NCBI GenBank assembly: GCA_021295715.1
Contig: JAGWBV010000007.1
Span: 11,201 to 63,451, forward strand
Reading direction: 5' to 3'
From: Candidatus Poribacteria bacterium
GTDB taxonomy: Bacteria > Poribacteria > WGA-4E > WGA-3G
DNA length: 52,251 nt
This document shows, piece after piece, positions 1-10,975 of this stretch. The translations under genes were made by a program, and so were the position numbers. The notes under the pieces are model-generated. The model made no database searches and was not told where the DNA came from. It saw only the letters and a program-made list of their open reading frames with translations. Each line of letters begins with the position of its first letter. Position 1 is the first letter of the stretch.

Positions 1-249
1 AATCCGGGTGGACAAAACCTCTGGCGGTGGACGCTCGGTGAATTTCTGAACGACCAAAGCGGTTTCCTTCACATCCAATCCGATGTTTTTGGTGGTAACA
101 GCGGCGGACCAGTACTTAACAAACAAGGTGTTTTGCTGGGGATTATCGCAAGAAGTGACAGGCACATGAATGCCTTGGCGATTCCAGTGAAAGACATAAA
201 CCGGTTACTGTCTGAATCGCGGTTAGAACATTCAAGGTCCCATAGATAG
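1..249 (+). CDS. C-terminal end of a trypsin-like (S1C-type) serine protease, partial
   Basis: The reading frame is open from base 1 to a TAG at 247-249, so only the last 82 residues are present. They contain GGNSGGPVL, the signature around the catalytic serine of trypsin-like proteases of the DegP/HtrA and S1C group, followed by the typical LLGIIAR strand and an IPVKDI stretch. No PDZ domain follows: the protein ends about 30 residues after the motif. Such enzymes usually act in the periplasm or as single-domain proteases. The histidine and aspartate of the triad, and any signal peptide, lie upstream of the window. Confidence 0.85.
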   Translation, partial: NPGGQNLWRWTLGEFLNDQSGFLHIQSDVFGGNSGGPVLNKQGVLLGIIARSDRHMNALAIPVKDINRLLSESRLEHSRSHR

Positions 250-251
250 AA

Positions 252-372
252 TTATAGTAAAGTCCATAATTACTTGGACATTACAAGGCGAGGATACAAT
301 CCTCGCCAGCGGTGGTGTGGGGAACTTTGTTCATTGAGCACCTATTCACATATTTTGGGATGTTACTATAAA
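252..372. repeat. Small inverted-repeat element with internal GGCGAGG hairpin (MITE-like)
   Basis: The element begins with TTATAGTAA (252-260) and ends with the exact inverse TTACTATAA (364-372). Inside is a perfect 9-bp hairpin, GGCGAGGAT (287-295), loop ACA, ATCCTCGCC (299-307). It lies just after the protease stop and codes for nothing. GGCGAGG-type hairpins recur at 27864 and 37937. The form suggests a miniature non-autonomous mobile element or a dispersed terminator-like repeat; no target-site duplication was established. Confidence 0.5.
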
Positions 373-424
373 CACACAAGAGCGAGATCTGTGATACTAA
401 CTTTTAGGAAAGAGGTACTAACAG

Positions 425-1004
425 ATGGCATATAGCAATTTTACATTAGAAATGGTGCGAACAGCGTTTCAATTAGAGATAGTTGAGTCCGCAGGCATTT
501 TTTCTGAAAACGACATTAGCACGAAATGTACCGTTAGCGATCACCATCAACACAGAAAAAGCAAAATCAGAACTGATTATCGCCGATATTCTCGTTGAAC
601 TCCGAGAACAGCTGGAACGTCGTATCAGTCTCTTTTCTGGCATTGATTTCAGCATTGATGACGAAAACGGATTGACTGGGGTTTGTGATTTTTTGGTGAG
701 TTTGTCGCCTGTGCAATCTTTTTTAGAGGCACCCGTCATCATCCTCGTCGAGGCAAAGAAAGATGACCTAACTGTAGGTCTTGGACAGTGTGTTGCCGAG
801 ATGCTCGCAGCACAACGCTTTAATACTGAAAAAGGCAATAACATCCCTTATATCTATGGGGCTACCACTTCGGGGATAGATTGGCGATTCCTCAAATTGG
901 AAGGGCAAAGACTCCACATTGATATGGTAATTTACCCGATCGCACAGTGCGACAAAATCCTCGGCATCCTCTCAAGCATGGTAGGAGGTTCTGACAATAG
1001 GTAA
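425..1004 (+). pseudogene. Conserved hypothetical protein with an internal frame break
   Basis: Translation from the ATG at 425 gives MAYSNFTLEMVRTAFQLEIV and runs to about residue 25 before leaving the conserved frame; that frame stops near 596. From about 500 the conserved part continues in another frame, open to TAA at 1002-1004, including NVPLAITINTEKAKSELII, an LFSGIDFSIDDENGL stretch, VEAKKDD and GLGQCVAEMLAAQ. I recall this pattern from a widespread family, frequent in cyanobacteria, of about 200-residue proteins of unknown function with a nuclease-like VEAK motif. The two halves together have the expected order and size, so one gene with a small indel near 495-515, beside a run of T, is the simplest reading. 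Function is unknown. Confidence 0.6.
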
Positions 1005-1024
1005 GCCCTAAACAATAAAAAAGT

Positions 1025-1058
1025 TTGCAATTGAAACACAAATGTGTTATACTATAAT
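1025..1058 (+). promoter_or_regulatory. Probable sigma-70 promoter of the pyr operon
   Basis: TTGAAA (1031-1036) is followed after 16 bases by a perfect TATAAT (1053-1058). An overlapping alternative is TTGCAA (1025-1030), 17 bases, TATACT (1048-1053). Transcription from either would begin shortly before the PyrR-binding leader. Confidence 0.6.
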
Positions 1059-1083
1059 AGGAAGTAGGGTGTTAATGTCAAGA

Positions 1084-1119
1084 ACCTTTTTAATCCAATC
1101 CAGAGAGGTTGAAAAAAGG
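1084..1119 (+). promoter_or_regulatory. PyrR RNA-binding stem-loop (pyr attenuator)
   Basis: Bases 1097-1110 read AATCCAGAGAGGTT, an exact match to the PyrR-binding consensus ARUCCNGNGAGGYU known from Bacillus-type pyr leaders. The loop is closed by a lower stem CCTTTTT (1085-1091) with AAAAAGG (1113-1119). Known mechanism: UMP-bound PyrR stabilises this anti-antiterminator and lets the downstream terminator form. It lies before pyrR itself, so the operon is probably autoregulated by uridine nucleotides. Confidence 0.85.
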
Positions 1120-1183
1120 ATGAAAAAATACAATTTGAATCGGAATCATAATGTAGACTGTCCATCGGCAGCGGTTGGATGAT

Positions 1184-1220
1184 GCCTTTCTCGTCACATC
1201 AGACGGGAGGGGCTTTTTTT
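1184..1220 (+). terminator. Rho-independent terminator of the pyr attenuator
   Basis: GCCTTTCTCGTC (1184-1195) pairs along all 12 positions, three of them G-U, with GACGGGAGGGGC (1202-1213) across the loop ACATCA, and seven T follow (1214-1220). It sits between the PyrR-binding hairpin and the pyrR start, as in classical pyr attenuators. Confidence 0.85.
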
Positions 1221-1314
1221 ATTGAGAGAACACAAGCGACAAACTTTACCTATCAACTCGACTCCGTTCCAAGAGATTCAAGCACGAGTTGATGGATAAA
1301 CGGGGCAAAAATAA

Positions 1315-3133
<1,819 letters not shown>

Positions 3134-3144
3134 AAAAGCGAGTC

Positions 3145-3278
3145 GCCTGCAACATACGCAGAAATCCGCAGAAACGCCCAAGCAAAAACCCCAAGCAAAA
3201 ACATGCAGGCGGATATATGGAGAGGACAGCTTCTCACGCAACCCGCCTGAACGAACCGCAAGGAAAATTAAAAATATG
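3145..3278 (+). repeat. Dispersed leader repeat ending at the carA start codon
   Basis: The segment before carA carries GCCTGC (3145-3150), its inverse in GCAGGCGGATATATGG (3205-3220), and then AACCGCAAGGAAAATTAAAAA (3254-3274) directly before ATG 3276. The AAGGA is the Shine-Dalgarno site. Related sequences precede genes starting at 22041, 26060, 33988, 46240 and 49534. Confidence 0.55.
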
Positions 3279-4361
3279 AAAGCGATTCTCGCATTAGCGG
3301 ACGGGACAGTCTTTGAAGGCGAGCAGTTTGGCGCGACAGGCGAAACCATCGGCGAAGTCGTCTTTAATACCAGTATGACGGGCTATCAGGAAGTTTTGAC
3401 CGATCCTTCCTACAAAGGACAGATCGTAACGATGACATATCCATTGATAGGCAACTACGGTTGCAACGAAGCAGACGTAGAATCTATCGGTCCACAGGTA
3501 GAAGGGTTTGTCGTTCGTGAATACAGTGCATACTATAGTAATTGGCGCTCAAAATGGAGTTTGGATTCTTATCTCGCTGAACACGACGTTATTGGCATCC
3601 AAGGCATTGATACTCGCGCACTCACCCGCCGCCTCCGTGTTCACGGGGTAATGAACGGATGTCTCTCCACAGAGGATGTGAATCCTGAGAGTCTTATCGC
3701 GAAAGCCAAAGCGTGGCACGGTTTGGTAGGCTGGGACTTGGTGCAACGGGTGACGTGTCCGAGTTCGTATGCGTGGCGACAACCTGAAGAAAACAACTCC
3801 CATCCCAAATATCGCGTCATTGCCCTCGATTTCGGCATCAAATATAACATTTTGCGCCAACTGACCGAACACGGTTGTGAGGTTCAAGTCGTGCCAGCAA
3901 AAACATCCGCTGAAGAGATCCTCGCAGCGGAACCGGATGGTATATTTCTCTCAAATGGACCGGGGGATCCAATGCCAGTTGACTATGCGATCCAGACCAT
4001 TCAAACACTCATAGGCAAAAAGCCGCTTTTCGGTATCTGCTTAGGACATCAGTTGCTGGGGCTCGCGCTGGGTGGAAAGACATTTAAATTGAAATTCGGA
4101 CACCGGGGTGTGAACCAACCTGTCAAACATTTTGAGACGGACCGAGTCGAAATTACCTCACAAAATCATGGATTCTGCGTTGATATCGATTCACTACCGA
4201 ACAGTGTTGACGTTACACATATCAATCTGAATGATGACACACTTGAGGGAATACAACACCGGGAATATCCCATTTTTTCTGTACAATATCATCCGGAAGC
4301 ATCACCGGGTCCACACGATGCAAGTTATCTTTTCTCGCGTTTTACTGAAATGATGGAATAG
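3276..4361 (+). CDS. carA: Carbamoyl-phosphate synthase small (glutaminase) subunit
   Basis: CarA hydrolyses glutamine and passes ammonia to CarB to make carbamoyl phosphate for pyrimidines and arginine. Its 361 residues are normal for the family. The N-terminal CPSase_sm domain covers residues 1-150. The class I glutamine amidotransferase domain has SNGPGDP (226-232), the nucleophile elbow GICLGHQ with Cys255, and the His339/Glu341 pair in VQYHPEAS. The start is fixed by AAGGAAAATTAAAAAT before ATG 3276. It lies 142 bases after the pyrC remnant and 92 before carB. Confidence 0.96.
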   Translation: MKAILALADGTVFEGEQFGATGETIGEVVFNTSMTGYQEVLTDPSYKGQIVTMTYPLIGNYGCNEADVESIGPQVEGFVVREYSAYYSNWRSKWSLDSYLAEHDVIGIQGIDTRALTRRLRVHGVMNGCLSTEDVNPESLIAKAKAWHGLVGWDLVQRVTCPSSYAWRQPEENNSHPKYRVIALDFGIKYNILRQLTEHGCEVQVVPAKTSAEEILAAEPDGIFLSNGPGDPMPVDYAIQTIQTLIGKKPLFGICLGHQLLGLALGGKTFKLKFGHRGVNQPVKHFETDRVEITSQNHGFCVDIDSLPNSVDVTHINLNDDTLEGIQHREYPIFSVQYHPEASPGPHDASYLFSRFTEMME

Positions 4362-4453
4362 CCATTAGCCATCAGCCGTCAGCCGTCAGCAAGAAGACTC
4401 TGGGTCATCAGAAACCTCTTTGCTGATAACTGAAAACCGACAGCGAATAAAAA
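4362..4453. repeat. Intergenic short-repeat element between carA and carB
   Basis: After the carA stop come repeated units of the type GCCRTCAGC (from 4363 to about 4392), then a spacer, then GCTGATAACTGAAAACCGAC. The right part resembles the inverse of the left units, giving a loose inverted structure. A similar arrangement lies after carB (7709-7810). These resemble the short tandemly repeated intergenic sequences of cyanobacteria and some uncultured phyla. Confidence 0.45.
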
Positions 4454-7400
4454 ATGCCAAAACGAACAGACATAGATAAAATCTTAATTATTGGATCCGG
4501 TGCGATTATCATCGGACAGGCTTGTGAGTTTGATTACTCCGGAACGCAGGCGTGTAAGGCACTCAAAGAAGAAGGGTACGAAATTACGCTTGTCAATAGC
4601 AATCCTGCGACTATCATGACAGATCCGGATTTTGCCGATCAGACCTATATTGAGCCGATTACAGCGGACACAGTGGAGCTTATAATTGCCAAGGAACGTC
4701 CGCAAGCATTGCTGCCAACACTCGGTGGGCAAACAGCTTTGAACGTGTCTGTTGAACTTGCCGAATCTGGTGTGTTAGACGAATATGAGGTTGAGCTGAT
4801 TGGTGCGAAATTGCCTGCTATCCAAAAAGCGGAGGATCGCGCGCTCTTTAAAGAGGCGATGACAAAAATCGGATTGGCAGTTCCGAAGAGCGGTATCGCC
4901 CACTCGGTACAAGAAGCACTCGCGCTCGTTCAAGAGATCGGATTCCCAGCGATCATCCGTCCTGCGTTTACGCTTGGTGGCACAGGTGGCGGTATCGCTT
5001 ACAACATCGAAGAATACGAGAAAATGGTTGCGTCGGGGCTTGCCCTGAGTCCAATCAATGAACTACTCATTGAAGAGTCTGTCATCGGATGGAAAGAATT
5101 CGAATTGGAAGTTATGCGCGATGGTGCGGACAATGTCGTCATAATATGCTCAATTGAAAATGTCGATGCCATGGGAGTCCACACCGGCGATAGCATCACT
5201 GTGGCACCTATCCAAACATTGACAGATAAAGAATATCAACTGATGCGGGATTCAGCGATCAAGATTATTCGAGAGATTGGTGTGGATACAGGCGGCTCCA
5301 ATATCCAATTTGCTGTTGATCCAAAGACTGGCAAACAGGTCGTCATTGAGATGAACCCTCGCGTTTCCCGGAGTTCCGCCCTTGCGTCAAAAGCCACTGG
5401 ATTTCCAATTGCGAAAATCGCAGCGAAACTCGCTGTCGGCTATAATTTAGATGAGATTCCCAACGACATTACAGCTGAGACGCCCGCATGCTTTGAGCCG
5501 ACTATTGATTACGTGGTCGTCAAAATTCCGAGATGGGCTTTTGAAAAGTTTCAAGGGACCGATGAAACACTCACAACACAGATGAAATCTGTCGGCGAAG
5601 CGATGGCTATCGGAAGAACCTTTAAAGAGGCATTACAAAAAGGATTGCGTTCGTTGGAGACCGGATGGCACGGTTTAGATAACCATCCACTTGAGGCGTT
5701 ACCACTTTCTGAACTACCGAGCAAGTTAAGCATTCCGAACGTCAAACGAATTTTTTATATTAAAGCGGCTCTCGCACGTGGGATGAGCATTGAGGAAATT
5801 CACGCTTACACACACATCGACCCATTTTTTCTCTACAATATGAAGGAAATCGTTGATTTTGAAAACGCTTTGTCTGAACCTGATGCCCGACACTATATAG
5901 ACCAGCATTTACAAAATCCTGATACCGATGGTGAGGTTCCCAAAAAACTTTTACAACAAGCAAAACAGTTCGGATTTTCAGATCGACAGTTGGGGGACAT
6001 TTACGGTGTTTCTGAAGAAACCATCCGAGAATGTCGGAAAGGTCTCGGCGTTCATGCAACTTTCAAAACTGTTGACACTTGTGCCGCGGAGTTTGAAGCA
6101 GAAACGCCTTACTATTATTCGACCTGTTCGAGTGAAGATGAGGTGCGTCCGTCTGATAAACCTAAAATCATGATACTCGGTGGCGGTCCGAATCGTATTG
6201 GTCAGGGGATCGAATTCGACTACTGTTGTGTCCATGCCGCCCTCGCACTCAAAGCCGATGGTTATGAAACCATCATGGTAAACAGTAATCCAGAGACTGT
6301 TAGTACCGATTATGATACCTCCGATCGGCTTTACTTTGAACCGTTAACCTGTGAAGACGTTCTCAATATTTATCACAAAGAGAAGCCATCTGGTGTGATT
6401 GTTCAATTCGGTGGGCAAACCCCGTTGAACCTTGCGATTGCGCTCAAAGCTGCAGGTGTACCGATTATCGGTACGAGTCCTGAAGATATAGCCCGTTCCG
6501 AGGACCGGCGCCTTTTCAAAGCGGTTTTAGACGACATCGGGTTAATGCAACCGCCTAACGGAACAGCGACATCGAGTGAGGAAGCTGCCCCTATAGCTGC
6601 GGCACTCGGCTATCCTGTTATCGTTCGTCCGTCGTATGTTTTAGGCGGACGCGCCATGCAGATCGTTTACGATGAAGAACTCCTGCACGAATACATGCAC
6701 TCCGCTGTTCAAGCTTCACCTGAACATCCTGTACTCATAGATAAATACCTTGAAGAAGCGATTGAAGTGGATGTTGATGCAATATCTGATGGAAACCTTA
6801 CCGTTATCGGTGGTATCATGGAGCACATTGAGGAGGCTGGCATCCATTCAGGGGACAGTGACTGCGTGCTGCCACCTTATACGCTCGTGGATGAACAGAT
6901 TGAAAATCTCAAGACCTTCACCTACGCCTTGGCAAAAGCCCTAAATGTCCGTGGTTTGATGAACGTCCAATACGCGATAAAGAACGATGAGATTTATGTG
7001 CTTGAGGTGAATCCGCGGGCATCCAGAACCATTCCATTCGTGAGTAAAGCCATTGGTGTGCCGCTAGCAAAGCTCGCAGCACGTGCGATGGCTGGCAAGT
7101 CCCTCACTGAACTTGGGTTTACAAACGAAATTGAACCCGCGTATTTCAGTGTCAAGGCTCCGGTATTTCCTTTTAACCGCTTTCCGGGTTCAAACACGCG
7201 CTTGGGTCCTGAGATGAAATCGACTGGGGAGGTCATGGGAATTGATACCGATGTTTCCCGCGCCTTTGCGAAGGCACAAAAGGCGTGTGGTTATACTTTA
7301 CCACTCGGTGGTAAGGTCTTCATCAGTGTGAAAAACAAAGATAAGCGTGCCATTATTTTCATCGCCAAAAAACTTACGGACATGGGTTTCGAGCTTATCG

Positions 7401-7708
7401 CTACGCACGGAACCGCAAAGGTCCTCCTTCGCAATGGAATGGAGTCAGAGCTGGTCTTCAGTATCGGTAAAGGGAGACCGACGATTCATGATTACATCAA
7501 AAATCATGCGGTAGATCTTATCATCAACACACCGACCGGGGACTTACATCGTCCTAATGAACTCCTAATTCGCGAAATGGCGATAGCACACGATATCCCG
7601 ATCTTCTCAACCATACCCGGAGCGGCTGCGGCTGTTAACGCCATTGACGCGTTGCAGCGCGGAGATATTACAGTCACGCCACTTCAAGATTATTTTCAGT
7701 TGCTTTAA
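4454..7708 (+). CDS. carB: Carbamoyl-phosphate synthase large subunit
   Basis: CarB phosphorylates bicarbonate and carbamate in two homologous ATP-grasp halves to make carbamoyl phosphate. The 1084 residues are full length. Half one starts [20 protein letters not shown] and has its ATP-grasp at about 125-335 with [18 protein letters not shown]. The oligomerisation domain covers roughly 400-555. Half two starts [20 protein letters not shown] at about 575 and contains [18 protein letters not shown]. The C-terminal MGS-like allosteric domain lies at about 940-1080, the region that in other bacteria binds UMP or ornithine. No frame breaks are seen, in contrast to pyrC. pyrB (aspartate carbamoyltransferase) is absent from the visible operon. 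Confidence 0.97.
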   Translation: MPKRTDIDKILIIGSGAIIIGQACEFDYSGTQACKALKEEGYEITLVNSNPATIMTDPDFADQTYIEPITADTVELIIAKERPQALLPTLGGQTALNVSVELAESGVLDEYEVELIGAKLPAIQKAEDRALFKEAMTKIGLAVPKSGIAHSVQEALALVQEIGFPAIIRPAFTLGGTGGGIAYNIEEYEKMVASGLALSPINELLIEESVIGWKEFELEVMRDGADNVVIICSIENVDAMGVHTGDSITVAPIQTLTDKEYQLMRDSAIKIIREIGVDTGGSNIQFAVDPKTGKQVVIEMNPRVSRSSALASKATGFPIAKIAAKLAVGYNLDEIPNDITAETPACFEPTIDYVVVKIPRWAFEKFQGTDETLTTQMKSVGEAMAIGRTFKEALQKGLRSLETGWHGLDNHPLEALPLSELPSKLSIPNVKRIFYIKAALARGMSIEEIHAYTHIDPFFLYNMKEIVDFENALSEPDARHYIDQHLQNPDTDGEVPKKLLQQAKQFGFSDRQLGDIYGVSEETIRECRKGLGVHATFKTVDTCAAEFEAETPYYYSTCSSEDEVRPSDKPKIMILGGGPNRIGQGIEFDYCCVHAALALKADGYETIMVNSNPETVSTDYDTSDRLYFEPLTCEDVLNIYHKEKPSGVIVQFGGQTPLNLAIALKAAGVPIIGTSPEDIARSEDRRLFKAVLDDIGLMQPPNGTATSSEEAAPIAAALGYPVIVRPSYVLGGRAMQIVYDEELLHEYMHSAVQASPEHPVLIDKYLEEAIEVDVDAISDGNLTVIGGIMEHIEEAGIHSGDSDCVLPPYTLVDEQIENLKTFTYALAKALNVRGLMNVQYAIKNDEIYVLEVNPRASRTIPFVSKAIGVPLAKLAARAMAGKSLTELGFTNEIEPAYFSVKAPVFPFNRFPGSNTRLGPEMKSTGEVMGIDTDVSRAFAKAQKACGYTLPLGGKVFISVKNKDKRAIIFIAKKLTDMGFELIATHGTAKVLLRNGMESELVFSIGKGRPTIHDYIKNHAVDLIINTPTGDLHRPNELLIREMAIAHDIPIFSTIPGAAAAVNAIDALQRGDITVTPLQDYFQLL

Positions 7709-7710
7709 TA

Positions 7711-7806
7711 GTTTTCAGCTCTCTATTCTCAGTTTTCAGTTAAAAGGTCTCCGTTGATACAAACTATCCCTTTTACTGACGACTGACGACTGATAACTGG
7801 CGACTT
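7711..7806. repeat. Intergenic short-repeat element after carB
   Basis: TTTTCAGCTCTCTATTCTC and CAGTTTTCAGTT lead into a spacer that begins AAAAGG and ends CCCTTTT, followed by ACTGACGACTGACGACTGAT, AACTGG and CGAC. The right half is a tandem of about seven-base CTGACGA/CTGATAA units and the left half carries the complementary TCAG-rich sequence. It is the second copy of the element flanking carB on its other side. Confidence 0.45.
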
Positions 7807-7829
7807 TTAAAAAAAGGATAGATATATAA

Positions 7830-8597
7830 ATGGCGAATGAATCTATACAGAGAAACACCCGGTGGGTTCAAACTTTCGACCGAATACTTGAGTCGCTAAA
7901 CCTTGATGCAGAGCGTCCTGTGAGTGTTCTGCAGATTGAAGATGGTAGGGAAGTCGTCGTTGTACAACCCAATGCTTTCACTATCTCGCGAATTTATGCG
8001 ACTGGTCGTCCTGATGGTATGCGTCCACACGGTGTAGATTCCTATTACGATTACTTCTTCGCGAGGTTGCGAGAGTATGAAGAACAGCACGGAACCCGTG
8101 AGGGGTTTCAATTGGAGTCGGAGGAATGGGAAATCCTTTTTGAGGAATCTTTTCATCGTTATACCCGTTACCTTCTATTCGCAGGTATCAAACGGTGGGA
8201 AGATGTCCAACGCGATACCGCTACGAATCTGGCAGTAACAAATTTGGCACGCGAATGTGCTCCATCCGAAACTGCTTGGCGGAGTTACCAGTATAAGGGA
8301 TATATGCTCATGATGCACAGCATCGCTAAGGCAGAATTGAGCCTGCAAGAGGACGATACAGCGACAGCATTGCAACAGATTGACGCTGGAATACAACAGA
8401 TTGGGGAGTTCTGTGGCGAATGTTTACGCGAGGAACACGGTGAGGCAGAAAATATTACCCGTGAACGTTATCTCAGCAACCTTATAGAATTTCGATCCGA
8501 TCTGGAGACACTGGATTCAGACGCTACCGAAGCAGAAAGCGATGAAGAAGATATCTTGGCAGAGTTGGAGAGATTGCTAAACGAGGATGAGGAATAG
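7830..8597 (+). CDS. Conserved-looking protein of unknown function with acidic tail
   Basis: I do not recognise this 255-residue protein. It has no signal peptide or membrane segment and is probably cytoplasmic. It opens with a mixed alpha/beta region containing an EDGREVVVVQPNAFTISRIY strand pair, has a long helical middle rich in aromatic and acidic residues, and has a CGECLREEHG segment near 195 with a CxxC pair. The last 30 residues are strongly acidic (ESDEEDILAELERLLNEDEE). The start is preceded by AAAAAAAGGATAGATATATAA, a good ribosome-binding site. It follows carB by 121 bases and may be co-transcribed, but nothing shows a role in pyrimidine synthesis. Confidence 0.75.
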   Translation: MANESIQRNTRWVQTFDRILESLNLDAERPVSVLQIEDGREVVVVQPNAFTISRIYATGRPDGMRPHGVDSYYDYFFARLREYEEQHGTREGFQLESEEWEILFEESFHRYTRYLLFAGIKRWEDVQRDTATNLAVTNLARECAPSETAWRSYQYKGYMLMMHSIAKAELSLQEDDTATALQQIDAGIQQIGEFCGECLREEHGEAENITRERYLSNLIEFRSDLETLDSDATEAESDEEDILAELERLLNEDEE

Positions 8598-8657
8598 GGT
8601 AAGGTTCTATTAGGACACTATTGTTCAGGGGCTGTTGTTTTAAAACTTTATCGTCCA

Positions 8658-9305
8658 CTACGTCTCGTCTTCATGTGGTGCTTGTATCAGGATACCTCCA
8701 AAGAACAGGAACGCGATGCCTCGGATGAGCACATGCAATTGTATCCCGAAGTCCAAAAGAACACCGACTGGAAAAGCGATCACTGAAACAAAGAACAGAT
8801 AACCAGCAACCGGATTTCCCCACGAATGGAGCGCGGAGCCGTAGCAGATTGCAAGAAGTGCACAGAGGAATGCTCCGGTCATAAAGAGAGCTTCCCCCCA
8901 CTCTGCCCACAATGCGTAGAATGAGGTGCTAATTGCAGCGGTCGTTGATTCGCTGGCAAGTTCGGATAGCAAGTTTAAAGGAGCAGTTTGTGAACAATGG
9001 GCTATCAATTCTATGGTAAGCCAAGGGATGGCGAAGCAGGCTCCGAGAATACTACGTGAACCAGCGTCTGAAGAAAGTAAACCATACCCAGCTAATAGCA
9101 TTGGCACAAGTAAAATGGTCGAAACGACCCCTATTCCGTGATAAACCCCAATTTTTCCTATGAGTTCCAGTTGTTCTGCTGATGGGAGTGAAGAAAGAGT
9201 CGATAAACCAAAAATAAACCAAATACTTGAGGCAAGCATGAGAAAACCACTCAAGCCGCCAGTAAGCCCACCGAGTCTATACAGTGAGCTGAGCTTTTTG
9301 TCCAT
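8658..9305 (-). CDS. Multi-pass membrane protein, DUF4386-like
   Basis: The 215 residues hold about six hydrophobic segments (roughly 12-35, 52-75, 85-102, 128-155, 162-182 and 188-205), with a short charged N-terminus (MDKKLSSLYR) and an acidic end (APHEDET). The RLGGLTGGLSG opening and overall pattern resemble the DUF4386 family of small integral membrane proteins, whose function is not known. The gene is convergent with 7830-8597 and divergent from the regulator at 9477. The start is preceded in sense by TCGGAGGAATGAATGG, a clear Shine-Dalgarno site. Confidence 0.7.
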   Translation of the reverse strand: MDKKLSSLYRLGGLTGGLSGFLMLASSIWFIFGLSTLSSLPSAEQLELIGKIGVYHGIGVVSTILLVPMLLAGYGLLSSDAGSRSILGACFAIPWLTIELIAHCSQTAPLNLLSELASESTTAAISTSFYALWAEWGEALFMTGAFLCALLAICYGSALHSWGNPVAGYLFFVSVIAFPVGVLLDFGIQLHVLIRGIAFLFFGGILIQAPHEDET

Positions 9306-9476
9306 TCATTCCTCCGAAAAAGTGCAATAAAATTCTTCGTATCAAATGCTATAATTCTATCGTATATTATGATTTTAATAGTTTACTCGAATTCAAAATT
9401 TTAAACAAACTATTTTTTTGAGGAATAAAAATAACTTGAGTGGAAAATCGGGAATATTTTAAAAGGTGCTCCGACC

Positions 9477-10901
9477 ATGAACACGGAAAAAACGGTGCTT
9501 ATCGTAGATGCCGACAGGACGGAACGGGAACTTGTTTGTGAAACACTTGCAGGTCAAGGGTTGCGTCTCGTCGTTACAGGGAATATGTATCAAGCGTTTC
9601 ATCATATTGAGCACCTAAGGGTAGACATTCTCATCGCACAATTGAGAGCGGAACGGATTGATGGATTGTCACTGCTCGATGCCGCAGCACAGCACCAACC
9701 TGATGTTGGTGTGATTTTTATCACAGCGTCTAACATTCTGGAAACCGACATTGGTATCAAAGCGATGCTGGCATATAAAGATTCCTTTTTTCTACCGAAA
9801 CCGGTTAATCCTGTCCATCTGGCGGCACTTTTGCAGAGGACTCTTGAAAACCAACGTCTCGCTTTCGAAAATCGGCAATTACAATCACAAATAGATGAGA
9901 AAGAAGGGTTACGTCGTCTCACAGGGAAGTCGTCTCAGATCACAAAAATTCGCGACATGATTACGCAGATCGCGCCGACAAAAGCGACTGTGATGATATA
10001 CGGTGCGCGGGGGACAGGCAAAGAATTGGTTGCCCGTGCGATTCATCATCGAAGTTTACGACGCGGTTCTCTGATTGCCTTCAATTGTGCAACGCTAAAC
10101 GAAAACCTAGCAGAATCTGAACTCTTTGGTCACGAACGTGGCGCGTTTAGTGGCGCGTATGATCAACGCATCGGGAGATTTGAACTTGCACATGGGGGCA
10201 CCCTATTCCTTGACGAGGTCTCGCAACTCAGCCCATCCAATCAAGCACGCCTTTTGCGTGTCCTCGAAGAACGTGAATTTGAACGGGTCGGTGGTGACAA
10301 GACGATTCAGGTCGATGTCCGTGTTGTGTGCGCCACGAACCACGATTTAGAAGCCGCTTCCAGTAGGCGAGAATTTCTCCCAGATCTCTATGATCGGCTT
10401 AACGTAGTGCCTATCTACCTCCCAACACTTCAGGAACGCGTTGAAGATGTTCCGCTGCTCGTTAAGGATTTCCTTGAAGAGTTCAGCAAACAGAATGGTA
10501 AGTCTCCAATAACGATCGCACCGGAGGCGGTTAGAACATTGATGAAATACGATTGGCCCGGGAATGTTCGCGAATTGAAAAACTGTATTGAAGGTATGGT
10601 TGTTATGTCCAATCAATCAACAATCCAGCAGATTCACCTGCCTGAACGTATTCTCAAAGCAACGGGAACAGAGTTTTCAAATTTACTTTCGGTGCCTGAT
10701 GTCTGGCAAATTGGTGCGAATAACGGTGGGCAACTTTTAAATGTAGAGGTCGGTATGTCCCTTGATGAGATTAATCGGGAGGTACTGCGCGCTACCCTCG
10801 AATCCGTAGACAATAACAAGGCAAAAGCGGCAAAAATTCTCAAAGTAAGCCGACGGACAATCCAACGGAAAGCAAAAGAGTACGGTCTCTCCAACGAATA
10901 A
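9477..10901 (+). CDS. Sigma-54-dependent NtrC-family activator with degenerate receiver
   Basis: Three domains are visible: a response-regulator receiver (1-115), an AAA+ activator domain (145-385) and a C-terminal Fis-type helix-turn-helix (445-474, NKAKAAKILKVSRRTIQRKA). The Walker A is GARGTGKE (176-183) and Walker B is GGTLFLDE (240-247). The sigma-54-contact loop reads GAFSGA (222-227) instead of GAFTGA. At the phosphoacceptor position the receiver has Gln55 (ILIAQLRAERIDG) where active receivers have Asp; the conserved Lys108 in FLPKP is kept. Phosphorylation at the normal site therefore looks impossible, and output may be constitutive or controlled by another contact. No histidine kinase is adjacent. 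An AT-rich divergent spacer precedes it. ATG 9477 follows AAAAGGTGC. Confidence 0.92.
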   Translation: MNTEKTVLIVDADRTERELVCETLAGQGLRLVVTGNMYQAFHHIEHLRVDILIAQLRAERIDGLSLLDAAAQHQPDVGVIFITASNILETDIGIKAMLAYKDSFFLPKPVNPVHLAALLQRTLENQRLAFENRQLQSQIDEKEGLRRLTGKSSQITKIRDMITQIAPTKATVMIYGARGTGKELVARAIHHRSLRRGSLIAFNCATLNENLAESELFGHERGAFSGAYDQRIGRFELAHGGTLFLDEVSQLSPSNQARLLRVLEEREFERVGGDKTIQVDVRVVCATNHDLEAASSRREFLPDLYDRLNVVPIYLPTLQERVEDVPLLVKDFLEEFSKQNGKSPITIAPEAVRTLMKYDWPGNVRELKNCIEGMVVMSNQSTIQQIHLPERILKATGTEFSNLLSVPDVWQIGANNGGQLLNVEVGMSLDEINREVLRATLESVDNNKAKAAKILKVSRRTIQRKAKEYGLSNE

Positions 10902-10975
10902 GAATTGTCACAGTGCCCTATTTTCCGTCCGCTTATCTGGAGTCTTCAAGCGCATCAATTTAACGCAGCGGACAT

